Assembly: GCA_903916775.1 (NCBI GenBank)
Contig: CAIWXY010000130.1
Span: 1 to 8,187 of the forward strand
Reading direction: 5' to 3'
DNA length: 8,187 bases
Source of the DNA: an uncultured Actinomycetes bacterium
GTDB taxonomy: Bacteria > Actinomycetota > Actinomycetes > Nanopelagicales > Nanopelagicaceae
The notes below the pieces were generated by a model. The model was given only the letters and a program-made list of their open reading frames with translations, ran no database searches and was not told the DNA's origin. A program made the translations under genes and the position numbers. Positions 5,794 through 8,187 of the stretch are shown in pieces. Every line of letters starts with the position of its first letter. The first letter of the stretch is position 1.

Positions 5794-6966
5794 CTATCTT
5801 TGACGTGCAAGAAAGCTAGTTTTGCATCCTTCCATGCAGAAGTAATAGTCGACACCATTCACTTTTGCAGTAGCTGCTGCATCCGATTTTCGTACCTGCA
5901 TTCCGCATACGGGATCAACAGCAAAATCACTCGATTCCCCTGGCTTGTGTCTATAAGCCCAAATAATGAAGGCCACCAAGCAGAGCGAGAATCCATTTAA
6001 TATCGTCGTTGCATTTAGTCCGACATGATGAGTGCTAGTTATGACACTGCGACGTGCTGGGATCCAATTGAGGGCGGAGAAAATTTTATCGGTTATTAGC
6101 CCACTGAGGGACATCACGCCCCAAAATACAGTTACCAGACGACGAGTTAATCGCGCTCCGAAATATTTTCGATAAAGAAGAATGAGCGGCAATGAAAGAA
6201 GATCAGCAAAAATAAATGAGATTGTTCCGCCAAATGTAATCCCCGCGTGCCAGAGTGCTGCTGCCAAGGGAATGTTGCCAACGCTGCAGACAAAGCTAAT
6301 GCACGCAATCACTGGACCAATCAGAGCATTCTCTACCTGCGTCATCCTGCCATGCCCGCTGACGAACAGAGAAGTCCACACGTGCGTAGGTATCAAGCGG
6401 GTTGCCAGACCTGCAACAATAAATCCGAAAATTAGTTCGGTGCGCATCATCCGATAATCACCAATTGCGAATCCTGCCGCATCGTGAATTGATGACTGAC
6501 TTGGCATGACTTCTTCATCGGCCATTGCAAGTCCACGATTATTAGCCACTAAGCCTCGCGTAACCGGCGGCAATAACGCCCACAACAGCCCAATCATTAT
6601 GAGGCCGCCTATAAATTCTGCAGCAGCAAATTGCCAACCTATAAGAACCCACAAGACGAGTCCAAGTTCGATGACGAGATTGGTACTCGCGAACATAAAG
6701 ATCATTGCTGCTGTGAAGTCTGCGCCTTTTTTATGAAGGCTATTTGCAAGCCCACTAGCCGCGTAGGAACATGAAGAAGAGATGATTCCAAAAATTGTTG
6801 CGCGTGCAACCGCCGCAGCGGAGTGGTCGCCCAAGAGAGATTTCATTCGATTGCGCGAAATATAGGCTTGAATAAAGCCGGATAGAGAAAAGCCGAGGAT
6901 CAGCGCCCAGAATGTTTCGTAGAACATCCACCAGCCATCAGCAAGCCCATTGAGTATTGAACTCAT
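5794..6966 (-). CDS. ArsP/DUF318-type permease fused to a C-terminal YHS metal-binding domain
   Basis: A 390-residue polytopic membrane protein of the ArsP_1 (DUF318, YraQ) permease family; characterised ArsP members export trivalent organoarsenicals. The N-terminal half has helices around 12-35, 53-75, 84-110 and 112-133 with the motif GIISSSCSYAA (60-70) and AAMIFMFASTNLVIELG (86-102). The second half repeats the plan with CISFVCSVGNIPLAAAL (222-238) and FIFADLLSLPLILLY (251-265). Possible metal-ligand cysteines are C66, C222 and C227. After a last helix (about 321-338) comes a complete YHS domain: DPVCGM (351-356), VDYYFC and C377/C381, known as a heavy-metal-binding module. Residues 140-172 form a hydrophilic loop. 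Arsenical or other metal transport is inferred; the substrate is not fixed. There is no Shine-Dalgarno at the ATG, but a -10-like TAGTGT lies six bases before it. First gene of a run of four. Confidence 0.87.
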   Translation of the reverse strand: MSSILNGLADGWWMFYETFWALILGFSLSGFIQAYISRNRMKSLLGDHSAAAVARATIFGIISSSCSYAASGLANSLHKKGADFTAAMIFMFASTNLVIELGLVLWVLIGWQFAAAEFIGGLIMIGLLWALLPPVTRGLVANNRGLAMADEEVMPSQSSIHDAAGFAIGDYRMMRTELIFGFIVAGLATRLIPTHVWTSLFVSGHGRMTQVENALIGPVIACISFVCSVGNIPLAAALWHAGITFGGTISFIFADLLSLPLILLYRKYFGARLTRRLVTVFWGVMSLSGLITDKIFSALNWIPARRSVITSTHHVGLNATTILNGFSLCLVAFIIWAYRHKPGESSDFAVDPVCGMQVRKSDAAATAKVNGVDYYFCMEGCKTSFLARQR

Positions 6967-6972
6967 AATGAA

Positions 6973-6978
6973 ACACTA
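6973..6978 (-). promoter_or_regulatory. possible leaderless -10 box of the permease-YHS gene
   Basis: TAGTGT on the minus strand fits the TANNNT rule of actinobacterial -10 boxes and ends six bases before the ATG at 6966, which would make the A of ATG the transcript start. The absence of a Shine-Dalgarno supports this. A weak match on its own; readthrough from the gene at 7269 is an alternative. Confidence 0.4.
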
Positions 6979-6989
6979 CACAGACTTTT

Positions 6990-7001
6990 GCGCGGCCGCG
7001 C
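6990..7001. repeat. 12-base GC-only palindrome in an intergenic gap
   Basis: GCGCGGCCGCGC is a perfect palindrome in the 42-base gap between two minus-strand genes, in otherwise moderate-GC DNA. It could fold on itself or bind a dimeric protein. It lacks a following T-tract on the minus strand, so it is not a standard terminator. Confidence 0.45.
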
Positions 7002-7008
7002 TATTCAT

Positions 7009-7269
7009 TTAGCGGAATCGAATGCGTTTGCCATCCATCACCACTTGCAATCTGGCGATTGCCGACTTTCCCATACCGTGCAGCGATGTCAGTTCTTCTA
7101 AGGATATTTTCCGCAAATCCGAAACTTTAAAGAGTTTGGCATCCACAAGGGCTCGTCTAGCAGGGGCTGCTAGACCAATTTTGCGCCATTCCCCATCAAA
7201 TTGTTCGTATTTCGAAAGATCTACTTCTCCGCGAGCAACCGGGCACTTCGAATCAGGTTTCTTGGCCAC
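7009..7269 (-). CDS. small helix-hairpin-helix protein, RNA polymerase alpha-CTD-like fold
   Basis: An 86-residue soluble protein. Residues 31-74 (IGLAAPARRALVD, then VSDLRKISLEELTSLHGMG and KSAIARL) have the pattern of the helix-hairpin-helix module seen in the RNA polymerase alpha C-terminal domain, with the hairpin glycines at G65 and G67. Such stand-alone proteins are common and probably bind nucleic acid, but their role is not known. The N-terminal part has a single cysteine (C9) and DLSKYEQFDGEWRKIG. The start is a GTG with no Shine-Dalgarno; a perfect-looking -10, TATACT, sits six bases before it, so the mRNA is probably leaderless. The basic C-terminus (DGKRIRFR) is intact. Confidence 0.8.
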   Translation of the reverse strand: MAKKPDSKCPVARGEVDLSKYEQFDGEWRKIGLAAPARRALVDAKLFKVSDLRKISLEELTSLHGMGKSAIARLQVVMDGKRIRFR

Positions 7270-7275
7270 GCTATG

Positions 7276-7281
7276 AGTATA
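7276..7281 (-). promoter_or_regulatory. leaderless-type -10 box of the helix-hairpin-helix gene
   Basis: TATACT on the minus strand, five of six to consensus, with exactly six bases between it and the GTG at 7269. The -35 at 17 bases (CTTACG) is poor. This explains the missing Shine-Dalgarno. Confidence 0.6.
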
Positions 7282-7328
7282 CGAGAGTTATTTGCGCCCG
7301 TAAGGAGCTCATCGTGCACCGCGCTTTG

Positions 7329-7334
7329 TATGAT
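7329..7334 (+). promoter_or_regulatory. -10 box of the divergent plus-strand transcript
   Basis: TATGAT, five of six to consensus, lies 48 bases from the opposite-strand TATACT, making this a divergent promoter region. It ends five bases before the ATG of a small ORF at 7340 and 60 bases before the acetyltransferase start. No good -35 is visible. TATAAA at 7355-7360 is a weaker alternative. Confidence 0.5.
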
Positions 7335-7339
7335 TCAGT

Positions 7340-7402
7340 ATGACTTTTCAATCCTATAAAGACAATATCTACGCCAAAAACGGTTTGAATCTTTATGCTT
7401 GA
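7340..7402 (+). CDS. possible 20-codon leader ORF overlapping the GNAT start
   Basis: ATG at 7340 opens a 20-codon frame beginning MTFQSYKDN and ending GLNLYA, with TGA at 7400-7402. It overlaps the acetyltransferase ATG at 7395 by eight bases (ATGCTTGA), an arrangement typical of translational coupling. The -10 box TATGAT ends five bases upstream of its ATG, so it could be the first codon of a leaderless mRNA, while the acetyltransferase has no Shine-Dalgarno of its own. The peptide has no recognisable domain. It may be a regulatory leader, a remnant of another gene or chance. Confidence 0.35.
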   Translation: MTFQSYKDNIYAKNGLNLYA

Positions 7403-7868
7403 ACAAACTCAGATTGAAATCGGGACTGAGCCTTTACTAACCAACGAACTTGCCCAGGTACTTCAAGCTCACTGGTCCTTTTGCACATCCTGCACACCGA
7501 TTGAGCATGTCTATGCGTTGGATGCATCAAAACTTTTCACTCCAGACATCACTGTTTTCGGAGCACGTGTAAATGGAGAGTTATTAGGCGTTGGGGCACT
7601 TAGAAAACTAGCTGCTGACCATGCCGAATTTAAATCAATGCACACCTTGGCCAAGTCCCGGGGGCTCGGCATTGGTAAAGCGATGGTTACGCATATTGAA
7701 CAATTCGCCAAGTCTCAAAACATCACGCGCATAAGCCTGGAAACGGGTACCTCCGATTCGTTTAAACCTGCTCGCCAGCTTTACATCTCACTTGGTTATC
7801 AAGAGTGTGAAGCGTTCAGTGATTACGTCCTCAGCGAGGACAACATTTGCATGACAAAAGTGATTTAA
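7395..7868 (+). CDS. GNAT family N-acetyltransferase, YsnE-like
   Basis: A 157-residue acetyltransferase close in pattern to the YsnE group: IEHVYALDASKL (36-47), a strand pair DITVFGARVNGELLGVGALRKL (51-72, an interrupted hairpin), then AEFKSMHTLAKSRGLGIGKAM (77-97), where SRGLGIG (88-94) is the CoA loop, SLETG (114-118) and PARQLYISLGY (125-135) with the usual tyrosine Y130. It ends in CMTKVI. It transfers acetyl from acetyl-CoA to a small-molecule or peptide amine that cannot be deduced. ATG at 7395 is the first possible start in this frame, since TGA at 7386-7388 closes it upstream. No Shine-Dalgarno precedes it; the overlapping small ORF may supply ribosomes. It is divergent from the helix-hairpin-helix gene and convergent with the MFS gene, 27 bases apart. 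Confidence 0.88.
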   Translation: MLEQTQIEIGTEPLLTNELAQVLQAHWSFCTSCTPIEHVYALDASKLFTPDITVFGARVNGELLGVGALRKLAADHAEFKSMHTLAKSRGLGIGKAMVTHIEQFAKSQNITRISLETGTSDSFKPARQLYISLGYQECEAFSDYVLSEDNICMTKVI

Positions 7869-7895
7869 AAAGAAGAGTCGCCCCATGAGCCGGAA

Positions 7896-8187
7896 TTATT
7901 CGGCGTAGTGAGAATTCTCCATCGACTTCTTCGGCAAGAAGAAGGTGATAATCAAGAAGAGACTCACAAGTCCGATCTGAAGAAGTAGCGAATGCCTGAA
8001 GCCGGCATCAATATGACCTTTGCCCACTTGATTAAAGAAGAGCGTTCCGAAGATCGCCACACCAACAGCAGAACCAATCGATTGCAGAGCAGATAGGACT
8101 CCCGAGGCAGAGCCGACTAATTCATCCTTAATCGCCAGGAGAATGGCATCAAAGAGGGCGGCAACCACAAGGCCAGTTCCAAAGCCG
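7896..8187 (-). CDS. MFS multidrug efflux transporter (DHA2 type), C-terminal part only
   Basis: The minus frame is open to the right window edge (first full codon at 8186) and ends with TAA at 7896, giving 96 residues of a larger membrane protein. GFGTGLVVAALFDAILLAI, followed by SASGVLSALQSIGSAVGVAIFG, is the hallmark of the penultimate region of 14-helix DHA2 (EmrB/QacA) proton-driven drug exporters, where the motif usually reads GSASGVLNTVQQLGGAIGVA. A last helix, LLLQIGLVSLFLIITFFL, and a short polar tail (KKSMENSHYAE) complete the C-terminus. The apparent GTG at 8168 is an internal valine codon, not a start. The substrate cannot be judged. The gene converges on the acetyltransferase. 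Confidence 0.87.
   Translation of the reverse strand, partial: GFGTGLVVAALFDAILLAIKDELVGSASGVLSALQSIGSAVGVAIFGTLFFNQVGKGHIDAGFRHSLLLQIGLVSLFLIITFFLPKKSMENSHYAE

Noticed and set aside
7889..7904. Hairpin GCCGGA/TTCGGC between the convergent acetyltransferase and MFS genes, considered as a shared terminator
   Set aside because: It overlaps the last codons of the MFS gene, has a six-base stem with a G-U pair and no T-run on either side.
7926..7941. CTTCTT/AAGAAG inverted repeat in the MFS C-terminus
   Set aside because: It lies in coding sequence for a Phe/Lys segment and is a by-product of the codons.
1..8187. Search for a novel defence, phage, CRISPR or mobile-element system
   Set aside because: No spaced direct repeats, transposase, integrase, nuclease or helicase signatures were seen; all sizeable genes fit known transporter, enzyme or small-protein families.

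Overview
The window looks like chromosomal DNA of an actinobacterium with moderate GC content, possibly a freshwater planktonic lineage of the Nanopelagicales (acI) type. The hints are several GTG starts, two genes with a clean -10 box only six bases before the start codon and no Shine-Dalgarno (leaderless style), a 105-residue protein of a family I know from actinobacteria, and a compact layout with short gaps. The taxonomic placement is inference; there is no rRNA or marker gene here.

Layout, in window order. (1) Positions 1-701, minus strand: an MFS transporter broken by an internal deletion plus frameshift, so a probable pseudogene, running off the left edge. (2) Positions 736-4365, minus strand: a complete ABC sugar-import operon transcribed xylF-like binding protein (4167-2947), single-domain ATPase (2928-2095), XylH-type permease (2021-786), closed by a strong Rho-independent terminator (769-736). 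Its upstream region (4168-4370) holds a predicted promoter overlapped by two tandem LacI-family-like operator half-turn repeats and a long leader with two hairpins. (3) Positions 4371-6966, minus strand: a tight gene run made of an ArsP/DUF318-type permease fused to a C-terminal YHS metal-binding domain, a small conserved actinobacterial protein, a GNAT acetyltransferase and a YdeI (DUF1801/OmdA) protein. (4) Positions 7009-7269, minus strand: a small helix-hairpin-helix protein with its own leaderless-type promoter. (5) Positions 7329-7868, plus strand: a divergent promoter, a possible 20-codon leader ORF and a second GNAT acetyltransferase (YsnE-like). (6) Positions 7896-8187, minus strand: the C-terminal end of a DHA2-family multidrug efflux MFS transporter, cut by the right edge.

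Functionally, the best-supported unit is the sugar importer: a very abundant-looking secreted binding protein captures a pentose or similar sugar, the permease moves it across the membrane and the ATPase powers it, with likely sugar-responsive repression. No sugar isomerase, kinase or LacI-type regulator lies in the window. The permease-YHS operon suggests metal or metalloid (possibly arsenical) handling, but the substrate is not shown by the sequence. I see no CRISPR array, tRNA, rRNA, transposase, phage gene or recognisable defence system. The window is mainly ordinary; the points worth checking are regulatory structures and one decayed gene.
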